Positions 41,369-50,470 of a DNA stretch of 64,000 bases are shown in pieces. The translations under genes were made by a program, and so were the position numbers. The number at the start of each line of letters is the position of its first letter. The stretch's first letter is position 1. Origin of the DNA: Frondihabitans australicus (GTDB lineage Bacteria; Actinomycetota; Actinomycetes; Actinomycetales; Microbacteriaceae); assembly GCF_003634555.1 (NCBI RefSeq), contig NZ_RBKS01000001.1:3906001-3970000 (forward strand), read 5' to 3'. The notes under the pieces are model-generated. The model had not been told where the DNA came from, searched no databases, and worked only from the letters and a program-made list of their open reading frames with translations.

Positions 41369-42655
41369 CTACGCCACAGGCAGGTGCTTGCGGAACGACA
41401 CCATCACGAGCACCCAGCTCACCAGCGCGAGGGCGACGACGACGCCCAGGATCGCCGTGACCGGCACGAGCGACGCCACCGCGGCGATGACCGCCGGCGC
41501 GAGGAACCCGGCGTACGCGACCGCGTAGAAGAGCCCGGTGAGCCCCGCGAGCCCATCGGGCCCGGCGATCCGCTGCACCTCCAGGAGCCCGGACACCAGC
41601 CCGATCCCCATGCCGAAGCCGATCACCGCGTTGGCCGCGAGTCCCACCCAGATCGACTGCTCGACGTCGGAGACGATCACGAGCCCGATGCCGGCCGCGA
41701 TCACGAGCACCATCACGCTGAGGCCGCGGGCGCTCGTCGCCGAGTGGACCCGCCGCGCGAACGGCTGGAACGCCGACGACACACCGAGGGCCACGACGGT
41801 CGCCGTGGTGGCGAAGACGAGCCCCCAGGATCCGGTCGACGCCCGCAGCAGTGTGGGGAGGTAGCCGTAGGCGATCGCCGCGCCGGCGAAGATCCACGGG
41901 CACGACACCATGACGACTCGGACGAAGCGGCGGTGTGACGCGGCGGGGATCCGCAGCTGTCGCCACCACGGACCGGCGGCGCGGGCCTGGGCGAGCGCGG
42001 GTTCCGACCGGGACTCGGGCACGCGCGCCACCACGAAGAAGAACGGCACCGCCACGGCGATGTGGATGAGGAAGGGCAGCACCTCGGGGGCGGGCCCCCA
42101 CTGCGCGATGAGTCCGGCCACGAGGGCGCCGACCCCCGACCCCAGGGTGAAGCTGAGTGACGCTCGTCGGGCTCCTGCTGCCCGGTCGGCCCGGGGGTCG
42201 AACGGGGCCTGCGAGAGCTCTTTGATCCAGGAGTTGCCGACGGCCATGGCGATGCCGACCGTGGCGCCCGAGAAGAGCCGCCCGATGAGGAGGAACTCCG
42301 GCCCCAGCGGGCCGAACGCGAGGAGGCCCGAGCCGACGATCGCCGTGCCGAGGCCGACGAGCGTGACGCGCTTGCGGCCGTGCCGGTCGGAGAGCGACCC
42401 GGCGACGAGGAGCGCCGGCGCCAGCCCCAGCACGTAGACGCCGAGGAAGGCGTTCACGAGCAGCGACGTGTAATGCTCGCGGTTCTCGTACATCAGCAGC
42501 AGCGGGCTGAACTGGTTGCCGCCCCACGACGACACGAAGACGGCGCCCCAGACCAGCGCCCAGCGCGGGAGAGACCGTCGGGCGGGAGCGGGGCGCTGAT
42601 CCTGCGACCCCTGTGCCCGGCGGGGCAGGGTGACGCTGCCGGTGTCGACGCTCAC
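41369..42655 (-). CDS. MFS transporter
   Basis: A 428-residue major facilitator with 12 predicted helices. The motif A region is GSLSDRHGRKRVTLVG after helix 2. It resembles YcaD/Bcr-type drug or metabolite exporters, but the substrate is not identifiable. The GTG start overlaps the stop of the upstream GntR gene as GTGA, so the two are translationally coupled and the regulator probably controls this transporter. Confidence 0.82.
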   Translation of the reverse strand: MSVDTGSVTLPRRAQGSQDQRPAPARRSLPRWALVWGAVFVSSWGGNQFSPLLLMYENREHYTSLLVNAFLGVYVLGLAPALLVAGSLSDRHGRKRVTLVGLGTAIVGSGLLAFGPLGPEFLLIGRLFSGATVGIAMAVGNSWIKELSQAPFDPRADRAAGARRASLSFTLGSGVGALVAGLIAQWGPAPEVLPFLIHIAVAVPFFFVVARVPESRSEPALAQARAAGPWWRQLRIPAASHRRFVRVVMVSCPWIFAGAAIAYGYLPTLLRASTGSWGLVFATTATVVALGVSSAFQPFARRVHSATSARGLSVMVLVIAAGIGLVIVSDVEQSIWVGLAANAVIGFGMGIGLVSGLLEVQRIAGPDGLAGLTGLFYAVAYAGFLAPAVIAAVASLVPVTAILGVVVALALVSWVLVMVSFRKHLPVA

Positions 42656-43296
42656 AGCACGCCCCGCAGCACGTCGACGTGGCGGGCGAGCGTTCGGGCG
42701 TAGGCGTCGGCGTCACCGGCGGCGACGGCGTCGGCCAGTTCGCGGTGGTCGGCGAGCGACGTCGCCAGGTGCTCGGGGCGGATGCGCATGAGGTGGTGGC
42801 GCAGACGCTGGGCGCGGTCGTGCAGGAGCCGCGAGAAGTGCGCCGCGATGGGGTTCCTGGCCGCCTCGACGATCAGCGTGTGGAACTCGTCGTCGGCCTC
42901 GACGAAGCCGTCCACGTCGGCGGGCGTGTCGGCGATGCAGGATTCCTGTCGGTCGAGCAGCGCCTGGAGCCGCTCGACGAGGTCGGCGGGCACCGGATTC
43001 CGGAGAAGCCGACGCGCGGCCGCCGCCTCGACGGCCTCGCGCATCTCGACCACGTCGTCGGCCTCGCTCGGCGACATCGGCCGCACGACGGCGCCCTTGC
43101 GCGACTCGAGCGTGAGCAGCTCTTCGGAGGCGAGCCGCAGGAACGCCTCGTGCACCGGCGTCCGGCTGAGCCCGAGCTCGGCGCACACCGCGACCTCGCT
43201 GAGCGTGGACCCGCCCGGAAGATCGCCGCGGATGATCCGCGCCTTCGTCTCGCTGTAGGCCCGTTCGGCGGCGGGCACGTCGGTCGTGATGGTCAC
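42652..43296 (-). CDS. GntR-family (FadR/FCD) regulator
   Basis: A 214-residue regulator with a winged helix at about residues 12-72 (EVAVCAELGLSRTPVHEAFL) and an FCD helical domain whose metal-binding pattern includes DDEFHTLIVEAA and HHLMRI. The GTG at 43296 has TAGTCT six bases upstream, giving a likely leaderless mRNA. Just upstream of that box is a strong GCATGC-based double palindrome (43310-43332). It forms an operon with the MFS gene. The effector is unknown, perhaps a small organic acid exported by the MFS protein. Confidence 0.85.
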   Translation of the reverse strand: MTITTDVPAAERAYSETKARIIRGDLPGGSTLSEVAVCAELGLSRTPVHEAFLRLASEELLTLESRKGAVVRPMSPSEADDVVEMREAVEAAAARRLLRNPVPADLVERLQALLDRQESCIADTPADVDGFVEADDEFHTLIVEAARNPIAAHFSRLLHDRAQRLRHHLMRIRPEHLATSLADHRELADAVAAGDADAYARTLARHVDVLRGVL

Positions 43297-43309
43297 AGGT
43301 CGAGACTAC

Positions 43310-43332
43310 TTTGCATGCAAAGATGCATGCAA
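43310..43332. promoter_or_regulatory. Double GCATGC operator for the GntR/MFS operon
   Basis: TTTGCATGCAAA (43310-43321) is a perfect 12-base palindrome; TGCATGCA (43324-43331) is a second one 11 bases away centre to centre. They lie directly upstream of the TAGTCT box of the GntR gene and in the divergent region shared with the phosphatase gene at 43369. Confidence 0.68.
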
Positions 43333-43368
43333 CACGTCCGGCAGGCGCGACCGGCGTACTGTAGCGCC

Positions 43369-44022
43369 GTGCGCCTGTTGCTCATCCGTCACGCCGAGAC
43401 CCCCGCCAACGTCTCGGGCGCGCTCTCGACCAGGCCGCCGGGGCCGGGCATCACCGACCTGGGGCAGGAGCAGGCGGAAGCCCTCGCCGAGGCACTCGCC
43501 GACACGCCCCTCGACGGTCTCTACGTCTCCACGCTCCGCCGCACGGCCCTCACCGCGGCGCCTCTGGCGGCCCGGCTCGGGCTCGACGCCCGGGTGATCG
43601 ACGGCGTGGAGGAGATCGAGGCCGGCGACTACGAAGACCTGACCGACCGGCAGTCGTTCCAGGACTACCTCGCCCCGATCAAGCGGTGGGCCGAGGGCGA
43701 CCTCGACGCGTGCATCCCCGGCGCCTACGACGGGCGGCACTTCCTCGAGCGGTTTGACGGGGCGGTGGCCGAGGTGGCCCGGCGTCACGGTGACGACTCG
43801 ACCGTCGCCGTCGTCTCGCACGCCGGAGCGATCCGGGTGTGGCTGGGCGGCCGGGCCGCGAACCTCGACGCGGCGTTCACGGCCTCGCACAACCTCGCCA
43901 ACACGGGCGTGATCGTCCTCGTGGGCTCGCCCTCCGACGGCTGGATCATCGAGACGTGGATGGGCGAACCGGTCGGCCCCGTCGACGTCGCGGCCCGCGA
44001 CCCTCTGGGCGAGGCGCTCTAG
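43369..44022 (+). CDS. Histidine phosphatase family protein
   Basis: A 217-residue member of the phosphoglycerate-mutase-like phosphatases. The catalytic motif is LIRHAETPAN (RHG variant with Ala in place of Gly), with Arg in STLRRTALTA, Glu in EEIEAGDYEDL, and the second His in VVSHAGAIRVW. Such enzymes dephosphorylate small metabolites or sugar phosphates. The GTG at 43369 has TACTGT six bases upstream. It is divergent from the GntR/MFS operon. Specific substrate unknown. Confidence 0.83.
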   Translation: MRLLLIRHAETPANVSGALSTRPPGPGITDLGQEQAEALAEALADTPLDGLYVSTLRRTALTAAPLAARLGLDARVIDGVEEIEAGDYEDLTDRQSFQDYLAPIKRWAEGDLDACIPGAYDGRHFLERFDGAVAEVARRHGDDSTVAVVSHAGAIRVWLGGRAANLDAAFTASHNLANTGVIVLVGSPSDGWIIETWMGEPVGPVDVAARDPLGEAL

Positions 44023-44039
44023 GCGGCTCCTGCGCGACG

Positions 44040-45026
44040 TCAGGCGCCCGCGCCGGCGCCGGGAGCCTCGAGCAGCGCCCGCGCGCAGCTCTCGTCGACG
44101 ATCACGTCGGTGACGAGCCCGGCGGCCAGGGCCCCGCGCAGCCCCTCGGCCTTGGCGACGCCGGCGGCGACGCACACGCGCCGCGGCGCCCGGCGGATCG
44201 TCGCGAAGTCCGGGCCGGACGCCCGCTTGTTCAGCGTGATGTCCGTCGACGAGCCGTCCGCCCGGAAGAACACCGTCGCCACGTCACCGACGACGCCCTC
44301 GGCCGCCAGGCTCTCGTGGTCCGCCGCCTCGAGGTACCCGCCCGAGTAGACGTGGCTCGGCACCAGTGCGTTCGCCGCGCCGATGCCGAAGAGAACGACG
44401 TCCATGGCCTCCTGGAACTCCAGCACCCGCTTCGTGGAGCGCTCCCGCCACAGCGCCAGCTTCGTCTCCGGATCGTCGAAGAACGCCGGCACCGGGAACT
44501 GCTGGACGGTCGCCCCGAAGGCGTCGCCGAAGCGGCGGAGGATCTCGGAGGCGTAGACGATGCCCGTCGTGCGCGTGTTCGCGGCGCCGTTGAGCTGCAC
44601 GATCGTCGATCCGTGCGTCGCCTTCGGCACGAGGTAGCGGCTGATGGCGCTGACCGTCGAGCCCCAGGCGACGCCGATCACCATGTTCGAGTCGACGAAC
44701 TGGGTGAGAATTCGTGCAGCCGACAGGGCGACGCGGTCGAGCCGGTCGACGTCGGTGGTCTGGTCGGGCACGGGCACGACGTGGGCGACGACGCCCCAGC
44801 GGCGGTGGAGGGCCTCCGAGATGACCGTCGCCTGATCCAGCGGCGACTTGATCTGGATGTCGACGAGGCCGGACTCCCGCGCGAAACTCAGCAGTCGCGA
44901 CACGCTCGAGCGGCTCGTGCCGAGCTCGCGCGCGATCGCCTCCATGGTGAGGTCCTGGAGGTAGTAGAGGTGCGAGGCGCGTAGGGCGTCCTGGGTCTTG
45001 TCGCTGGACTGCGTCTCGAACGTCAC
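44040..45026 (-). CDS. SorC/DeoR-type sugar-responsive regulator
   Basis: A 328-residue SorC-family regulator: N-terminal helix-turn-helix (MEAIARELGTSRSSVSRLLS, about residues 28-47) and a C-terminal sugar-phosphate-binding NagB-like domain (MVIGVAWGSTVSAISRYL, VFFRADGSSTDITLN, VCVAAGVAKAEGL). The GTG at 45026 has GAGGAG upstream; the frame extends to 45059 without a better start. It is divergent from glpD, and three palindromes lie between them, so glycerol-3-phosphate or a related phosphate is a likely effector (inference). Confidence 0.85.
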   Translation of the reverse strand: MTFETQSSDKTQDALRASHLYYLQDLTMEAIARELGTSRSSVSRLLSFARESGLVDIQIKSPLDQATVISEALHRRWGVVAHVVPVPDQTTDVDRLDRVALSAARILTQFVDSNMVIGVAWGSTVSAISRYLVPKATHGSTIVQLNGAANTRTTGIVYASEILRRFGDAFGATVQQFPVPAFFDDPETKLALWRERSTKRVLEFQEAMDVVLFGIGAANALVPSHVYSGGYLEAADHESLAAEGVVGDVATVFFRADGSSTDITLNKRASGPDFATIRRAPRRVCVAAGVAKAEGLRGALAAGLVTDVIVDESCARALLEAPGAGAGA

Positions 45027-45053
45027 CGGTCGGACTCCTCGTCGAATTCTCCG

Positions 45054-45128
45054 CTGCACATATGTGCAGACCTCTTGACCGCCATGCGCGGCGGGTCAAG
45101 TATGGCTGAATCGACGTGATGCGTCGAT
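45054..45128. promoter_or_regulatory. Palindrome cluster in the SorC/glpD intergenic region
   Basis: CTGCACATATGTGCAG (45054-45069) is a perfect 16-base palindrome of the TGNACA-TGTNCA kind bound by SorC/DeoR proteins. CTTGACC/GGTCAAG (45074-45080 and 45094-45100) and ATCGACG/CGTCGAT (45110-45116 and 45122-45128) are two further perfect 7-base inverted repeats between it and the glpD start. Confidence 0.6.
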
Positions 45129-45159
45129 CACATGAGACGAATTGCGAAAAGGCAGAGTC

Positions 45160-46950
45160 ATGACTGAGTCGACGACGACAGGCGAGAAGGCCCTCCGGGC
45201 CAACGTGAAGGCAATCCAGGAGCGCCCCACCGCGCAGGTGCTCATCATCGGTGGCGGCATCAACGGCATCGCCACCTTCCGCGACCTGGCCCTGCAGGGC
45301 GTCGACGTCGTGCTCGTCGAGCGCAACGACTACGCCTCGGGTGCGTCGGCCGCGTCGAGCCACATGATCCACGGCGGCATCCGCTACCTCGAGAACGGCG
45401 AGTTCCGCCTCGTCCGCGAGAGCGTCGAGGAGCGCAACGGCCTCCTCAAGATCGCTCCGCACTACGTCAAGCCGCTCCAGACGACCATGCCGATCTTCTC
45501 GACGTTCTCCGGCATCATGAACGCCCCCCTGCGTATGCTCACGCACAAGCAGCGCTCCACGAAGGAGCGCGGCGCTCTGCTGATCCAGATCGGCATGACC
45601 CTCTACGACTCGTTCTCTCGCGACGGCGGCTCGGTGCCCCGCCACGTGTTCCGCACCCGCAAGGCCGCCCTCCGCGACATGCCGGCGCTGAACCCCGATC
45701 TCAAGTACACCGGCACGTACTACGACGCCTCCGTGCACGAGCCCGAGCGCCTCGCGCTCGACGTGCTGAAGGACGGCCTGGCGGCCGGCGACCGCGGCGG
45801 CGAGGGCAAGCTCGCCCGCAGCGCCAACTACGTCGAGGCCATCGGGGCGCAGGATGGCGGCGTCCTCGTCCGCGACATCGTCTCGGGCGCCGAGTTCGCC
45901 ATCACGGCCCCCGTCGTGATCAACGCCTCCGGCCCGTGGACCGACCTCACCAACGACGCGTTCGGCGCGAAGTCGCAGTACATGGGCGGCACGAAGGGCT
46001 CGCACATCGTCGTCGACCACCCCGAGCTGCTCAAGGCGACTAACGGCCGCGAGCTGTTCTTCGAGAACAACGACGGCCGCATCGTCCTCATCTACCCGCT
46101 GAAGGGCCGCGTGCTCATCGGCACGACGGACCTCGAGGCCGACATGTCGCAGCCCGCGATCTGCACGGAGGAGGAGGTCGACTACTTCTTCGACCTCGTG
46201 AAGCACGTGTTCCCGACGATCACGATCACGCGCGACGACATCGTGTACCGCTACTCGGGCGTGCGCCCGCTGCCGAAGCACGACGATCTCGCCGCCGGCT
46301 TCGTCTCGCGCGACTACCGCATCGTCGAGACCGCCGTGCCCGCGCTCGGTCAGTCGAAGGTGCTCTCGCTCGTCGGCGGCAAGTGGACGACGTTCCGCGC
46401 CCTCTCGACCCACCTCTCGACCGAGGCCACGACCCGTCTCGGCGTGGCGCGCACGGTCGACACGGCCGGCATGCCCATCGGCGGCGGCAAGGACTTCCCG
46501 GTGCTTCCGGGCGACCGCGCCCGCTGGATCACCGACCACGCCGACGGCCTCTCGCGCGACCAGGTCGACCGCCTCCTGACCCGCTACGGCACCCGTGCCG
46601 CGGACGTGATCCAGGTGCTTCTCGACCAGCCGTCCGAGACGCTCGCCCACGACGCCGACTTCACGGCCTCCGAGATCGCCTACTTCGCCGAGCACGAGGA
46701 CGTCGTGCACCTCGTCGACGTCGTGCTCCGCCGCACCAACCTCGCGTTCGTCGGCGGCGTCACGATCGAGCTCCTCGAGGAGCTCGCCGGGATCCTCCAG
46801 CCGGTGCTCGGCTGGAGCGACGACGACCGCGCCGCCGAGGTGGCGAACACGGTGTCGATCCTCGCGACCTTCCACGGGGTCGACGTCGCGTCGGCACCGG
46901 CCTCGACCGAGGCGGTGGCCGCCGAGGCCGCCGACCTCGCGAAGGCGTAG
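45160..46950 (+). CDS. glpD: Aerobic glycerol-3-phosphate dehydrogenase
   Basis: A 596-residue FAD enzyme that oxidises glycerol 3-phosphate to dihydroxyacetone phosphate and feeds electrons to quinone at the membrane. The FAD motif is VLIIGGGINGIATFRDLAL, followed by SSHMIHGGIRYLENGEF, YYDASVHEPERLALDVLKDG, LIYPLKGRVLIGTTDLEAD and GGKWTTFRALS, all family signatures. AAAAGGCAG precedes the ATG at 45160. It is divergent from the SorC-type regulator and ends with an intrinsic terminator. No glycerol kinase or facilitator is in the window. Confidence 0.94.
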   Translation: MTESTTTGEKALRANVKAIQERPTAQVLIIGGGINGIATFRDLALQGVDVVLVERNDYASGASAASSHMIHGGIRYLENGEFRLVRESVEERNGLLKIAPHYVKPLQTTMPIFSTFSGIMNAPLRMLTHKQRSTKERGALLIQIGMTLYDSFSRDGGSVPRHVFRTRKAALRDMPALNPDLKYTGTYYDASVHEPERLALDVLKDGLAAGDRGGEGKLARSANYVEAIGAQDGGVLVRDIVSGAEFAITAPVVINASGPWTDLTNDAFGAKSQYMGGTKGSHIVVDHPELLKATNGRELFFENNDGRIVLIYPLKGRVLIGTTDLEADMSQPAICTEEEVDYFFDLVKHVFPTITITRDDIVYRYSGVRPLPKHDDLAAGFVSRDYRIVETAVPALGQSKVLSLVGGKWTTFRALSTHLSTEATTRLGVARTVDTAGMPIGGGKDFPVLPGDRARWITDHADGLSRDQVDRLLTRYGTRAADVIQVLLDQPSETLAHDADFTASEIAYFAEHEDVVHLVDVVLRRTNLAFVGGVTIELLEELAGILQPVLGWSDDDRAAEVANTVSILATFHGVDVASAPASTEAVAAEAADLAKA

Positions 46951-46996
46951 CCGCACACACTCGCGGCCGGGCATTCGGGTGCTCGACCACCGGCCA

Positions 46997-47044
46997 GGGC
47001 GCCTGGCCTCAGCGACTGCAACCGCTGGGGCCGGCGCCCTTTTC
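46997..47044 (+). terminator. Intrinsic terminator after glpD
   Basis: GGGCGCC (46997-47003) pairs with GGCGCCC (47033-47039), with TGGCC/GGCC and CAGCG/CGCTG extending the stem, followed by four T residues. Confidence 0.75.
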
Positions 47045-47086
47045 CGTGCTCGGGCTGCCCCGTGCCCTGGCTGCCTCGGGGGCGCC

Positions 47087-48601
47087 TCAGGCCGAGAGAC
47101 GCCCGCTCAGCCGCCGGTGGAACGCCGAACTGCGCTCGTCGAGCCCCTCGAACGTCGCCTCGACGCCGAGCGCCCGGTACTTCGCCTCGATCGAGTCGAG
47201 CGCGGCCACCGTCGAGGCGTCCCAGATCTGCGCGTGCGTGAGGTCGATCACCACGCCGCCGGCAGGCGCGATGGCGGCGTCCTCGACGTAGGCGAAGTGC
47301 TCGACGAGGTCGTTGCTGGAGCCGAAGAAGAGGGGGCCGCGGACTTCGTAGCGCAGGGTGTCGCCGGCTCCTGCGCCCTGACGGGTCACGCCGATCACGT
47401 GGGCGACCCGACGGGCGAACAGGATCATCGCCAGCACCACCCCGACGAGCACGCCCAGGGCGAGGTTGTTCGAGACGACGACCACGATGACGGTGACGGC
47501 CATGACGATGGTCTCGGGCAGCGGCATGCGCCGGAGGGTGGACGGCCGCACCGAATGCCAGTCGACGGTCGTGATCGCCACGATCATCATGACGGCGGCG
47601 AGCGCGACCATGGGGATCTGCGCCATCACGGCCGACAGCCCCGTGACGAGCGCCAGCAGGAACAGGCCCGCGACGAACGTCGAGACGCGGGTGCGGGCCC
47701 CGCCGGTCTTCACGTTGAGGATCGTCTGCCCGATCATGGCGCAGCCCGCGATGCCGCCGTAGAAGCCGGCGGCGATGTTCGCGACGCCGAGCGCCCACGA
47801 CTCGCGGCCCTTGCGGGACGGCGTCTCGGTGAGGTCGTCGACGAGCTTCGCCGTGAGCAGGGTCTCCATGAGGCCGACGAACGCGACCGAGATCGCCGTG
47901 GGCCAGACGATCTGCAGCGTCTGGACGTCGAGCGGGACCGCGAGCCTGGTCAGGCCGGGCAGGCCGCCGCCGAGAAGGCCCTCGTCGCCCACGTTCGGCA
48001 CGGAGACGTGACCGACGATGACGATCGCCGTGACCAGCACGATCGCGACGAGCGGCGCCGGCACGACCCGCGTGAAGCGAGGCAGCAGGATCACGACGGC
48101 CAGCGTGAGCGCGAAGAGCACGTACGCGATCCACGGCACGCCGATCACGTGGCGGACCTGCGCCGTGAAGATGAGCACGCCCAGGGCGTTGACGAAGCCG
48201 ATCATGACGCTGCGGGGGATGAACCGCATGAGCCGGGCGAGTCCGGCGAGACCGAAGACGAGCTGCACGAGACCGGCGAGGATCACGGTCGGGAGCACGT
48301 ACTCGACCCCGTGCGCCGACACGAGGGGTGCGATCACGAGCGCGACGGATCCTGCGGCCGCCGTCACCACGCCGGGTCTGCCGCCGAGCACCGACATCAC
48401 CAGGCAGAGCACGATCGAGGCGACGAGGCTCACCAGCGGGTCGACGCCGGCGACGATCGAGAACGAGATGACCTCGGGCACGAGCGCGAGCGTGGTGACG
48501 ATGCCGGCGAGCGCCTCACGGGTGAGAAGCCGCGGCGAGCGGAGCACGGCGGCGACGGTCAGGGCGGGCGAGGGGGCGGGCAGCGGCGGGGCGGCGGTCA
48601 T
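47087..48601 (-). CDS. SulP-family anion transporter with STAS domain
   Basis: A 504-residue inorganic anion transporter. The membrane domain (about residues 20-390) shows the SulP pattern LAGIVTTLALVPEVISFSIV, ARLMRFIPRSVMIGFVNALG and GFYGGIAGCAMIGQTILNVK. The C-terminal STAS domain is about residues 405-500 (VRGPLFFGSSNDLVEHF, VVIDLTHAQIWDASTVAALD). The anion (sulfate, bicarbonate or other) is not determined. The ATG at 48601 is the first start matching the fold. A longer frame from 48682 adds only Arg/Ala-rich residues. It is not near sulfate-assimilation genes. Confidence 0.87.
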   Translation of the reverse strand: MTAAPPLPAPSPALTVAAVLRSPRLLTREALAGIVTTLALVPEVISFSIVAGVDPLVSLVASIVLCLVMSVLGGRPGVVTAAAGSVALVIAPLVSAHGVEYVLPTVILAGLVQLVFGLAGLARLMRFIPRSVMIGFVNALGVLIFTAQVRHVIGVPWIAYVLFALTLAVVILLPRFTRVVPAPLVAIVLVTAIVIVGHVSVPNVGDEGLLGGGLPGLTRLAVPLDVQTLQIVWPTAISVAFVGLMETLLTAKLVDDLTETPSRKGRESWALGVANIAAGFYGGIAGCAMIGQTILNVKTGGARTRVSTFVAGLFLLALVTGLSAVMAQIPMVALAAVMMIVAITTVDWHSVRPSTLRRMPLPETIVMAVTVIVVVVSNNLALGVLVGVVLAMILFARRVAHVIGVTRQGAGAGDTLRYEVRGPLFFGSSNDLVEHFAYVEDAAIAPAGGVVIDLTHAQIWDASTVAALDSIEAKYRALGVEATFEGLDERSSAFHRRLSGRLSA

Positions 48602-48710
48602 CGGGCTTCCGGGTCGGAGAGGGGCGGCCGCAGGAGCCCGGGAACGCTCGCGCTCGGCCGCGGGGCCGGCGCGTCGTCGCACCGGGCTCCACGCTAGTCG
48701 ACCCGGCGGG

Positions 48711-49274
48711 TCAGCTCCGCACGTGCATCCGCTCGCCCTGCCGCCCGAACAGGCTGAGGAACTCCACCGCCCGGTCGTCCACCCGCCCGAACCAGTGCGG
48801 CGTGGAGGTGTCGAACTCCGCCGCCTCGCCGGCCTCGAGCACGAGGTCGCGCGGGCCGAGCACGAGCCGCAGCCGCCCCCGGATCACGTACAGCCACTCG
48901 TGCCCCTCGTGAGTGCGCGGATCGGGCCGCGTGCGATCGGTGCCCGCGGGCAGCACGTTCTTGAACACCTGCATGCCGCTCGCGCCGCGCGACAGCGGCA
49001 GGATCGTCATGCCGTGCGCCTTCACCGGCTTCACGTGGATCCGCGGGTCGCCCGTGGCCGGCGCCCCCACGAGGTCGTCGAGCGGCACGGCGTACGCCTG
49101 GGCCAGAGGCAGCAGGAGCTCGAGGGTGGCCCTGCGCCCTCCCGACTCGAGCCTCGAGAGGGTGCTGCTCGAGATCCCCGTCTCGGCGGAGAGGTCGGCC
49201 AGAGTGATGCCCCGGCGCTGCCGGAGGGATCGCAGTCGCGGGCCGACGCCCGAGAGGATGTCGTCGTGTGCCAT
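48711..49274 (-). CDS. XRE-family regulator with C-terminal cupin domain
   Basis: A 187-residue regulator. The N-terminal helix-turn-helix (residues about 11-65) contains LADLSAETGISSSTLSRLES. The C-terminal cupin (about residues 105-185) contains HEGHEWLYVIRGRLRLVLG and STPHWFG. The ATG at 49274 has TATTCT seven bases upstream, suggesting a leaderless mRNA. It is divergent from a thioredoxin-reductase-like gene 50 bases away, a pairing common in actinobacteria, and probably regulates it. The cupin may sense a small redox-related ligand. Confidence 0.88.
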   Translation of the reverse strand: MAHDDILSGVGPRLRSLRQRRGITLADLSAETGISSSTLSRLESGGRRATLELLLPLAQAYAVPLDDLVGAPATGDPRIHVKPVKAHGMTILPLSRGASGMQVFKNVLPAGTDRTRPDPRTHEGHEWLYVIRGRLRLVLGPRDLVLEAGEAAEFDTSTPHWFGRVDDRAVEFLSLFGRQGERMHVRS

Positions 49275-49324
49275 ACCGGCAAGAATAGTTGCCGAATCGG
49301 GGAGTCGCGCCGGATCCTGTGGCC

Positions 49325-50338
49325 ATGACAGAGAACTCAGCCCAGCCAGGCCTGCTCGACGTCGTCGTGATCGGAGGCGGCGCGGCCGGCCTCAGCGCGG
49401 CGCTGACCCTCGCCCGTGCCCGGCGCAGCGTGGTCGTGGTGGACGACGGCACGCCCCGGAACGCCCGGGCCTCGGGTGTGCACGGTTTCCTCTCGCGCGA
49501 CGGCATCGATCCGCGCGAGCTGCTCGACCTCGGGCGCGACGAGGTGCGGCGCTACGGCGGCGTCGTCCTCGACGGGCGCGTGGACGACGTGCGGCGCGGC
49601 GGCCCGGTGCGTGCGGCGATTCCGGAATCGGGCGCGGCGACGCCCGCGCCGACGTTCGAGGTCGTGCTCGGCGACACTCGGATCCTGCAGTGCCGACGCG
49701 TGCTCGTCGCCTCCGGCCTCGCCGACGAGCTCCCCGACGTCGAGGGCCTGGCCGAGCGCTTCGGACGCGACGTCGTGCACTGCCCCTACTGCCACGGCTG
49801 GGAGGTGCGCGAGCGGCCGATCGCCGTACTCGGCACCACCCCGTTCGCCGTGCACCAGGCGCTGCTCTTCAGCCAGTGGTCCGACGAGGTCGCGCTCGTG
49901 GTGAGCGACCCGGCCGCGGCGCCGTCGCCGGCCGAGCTGACACGCCTCCAAGCGCGCAGGATCCGGGTGGTCGCCGGCCGCGCCCGCCGCGTCGTGGTCG
50001 CGGTCGATGCCGTCACGGGTGTCGAGCTCGACTCGGGCGAGGTCGTCCCCGCGGCCGCGATCGCGGTCACCACGTCGACCCGTGCACGCTCGTCGCTCGT
50101 GGACGCCCTCGGGGTCGAGGTGGCGGCCCACCCCGTGTCGGGCGCTCCGCGCATCATCGCGGACCCGATGGGCCGGACCTCCGTGCCCGGGGTCTGGGCC
50201 GCGGGCAACGTCGTCGACCCGATGCTGCAGGTGGTCGCGGCGGCCGCAGCGGGCGTCGGCGCGGCCGCGATGCTGAACATGGACCTCATCGAGGAGGAGA
50301 CGGACGCCGCGGTCGCGGCGCTGGCCGCGCGGGCGTAG
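49325..50338 (+). CDS. Thioredoxin-reductase-like FAD/NAD(P) oxidoreductase
   Basis: A 337-residue flavoprotein. The FAD motif is DVVVIGGGAAGLSAALTLAR, the NAD(P) half starts near ERPIAVLGTTPFAVHQALLF, and GVWAAGNVVDPMLQVVAAAA is the C-terminal FAD segment. A CxxC centre, HCPYCHGWEV, is in the position of the redox-active disulfide of thioredoxin reductase, but no thioredoxin gene is nearby. It is divergent from the XRE-cupin regulator, and a hairpin follows. It could reduce a small thiol or act in antibiotic/redox metabolism as gliotoxin-reductase-like proteins do. Confidence 0.84.
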   Translation: MTENSAQPGLLDVVVIGGGAAGLSAALTLARARRSVVVVDDGTPRNARASGVHGFLSRDGIDPRELLDLGRDEVRRYGGVVLDGRVDDVRRGGPVRAAIPESGAATPAPTFEVVLGDTRILQCRRVLVASGLADELPDVEGLAERFGRDVVHCPYCHGWEVRERPIAVLGTTPFAVHQALLFSQWSDEVALVVSDPAAAPSPAELTRLQARRIRVVAGRARRVVVAVDAVTGVELDSGEVVPAAAIAVTTSTRARSSLVDALGVEVAAHPVSGAPRIIADPMGRTSVPGVWAAGNVVDPMLQVVAAAAAGVGAAAMLNMDLIEEETDAAVAALAARA

Positions 50339-50418
50339 CGAGGCGCCGGCGCCCGGCGTCCACCCGCCCCGGACGGGAAACGGGCCGACCAGACGCGGAA
50401 CTGGCCGCCCCGAGCGCG

Positions 50419-50454
50419 GAACGGCCCGCCCACCGGAGGGTGAGCGGGCCGTTC
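50419..50454. terminator. Hairpin between convergent genes
   Basis: GAACGGCCCGC (50419-50429) pairs with GCGGGCCGTTC (50444-50454), with CACC/GGTG inside. It lies between the thioredoxin-reductase-like gene and the convergent MFS gene. Confidence 0.65.
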
Positions 50455-50470
50455 GACGGAGCAGGGCGGG

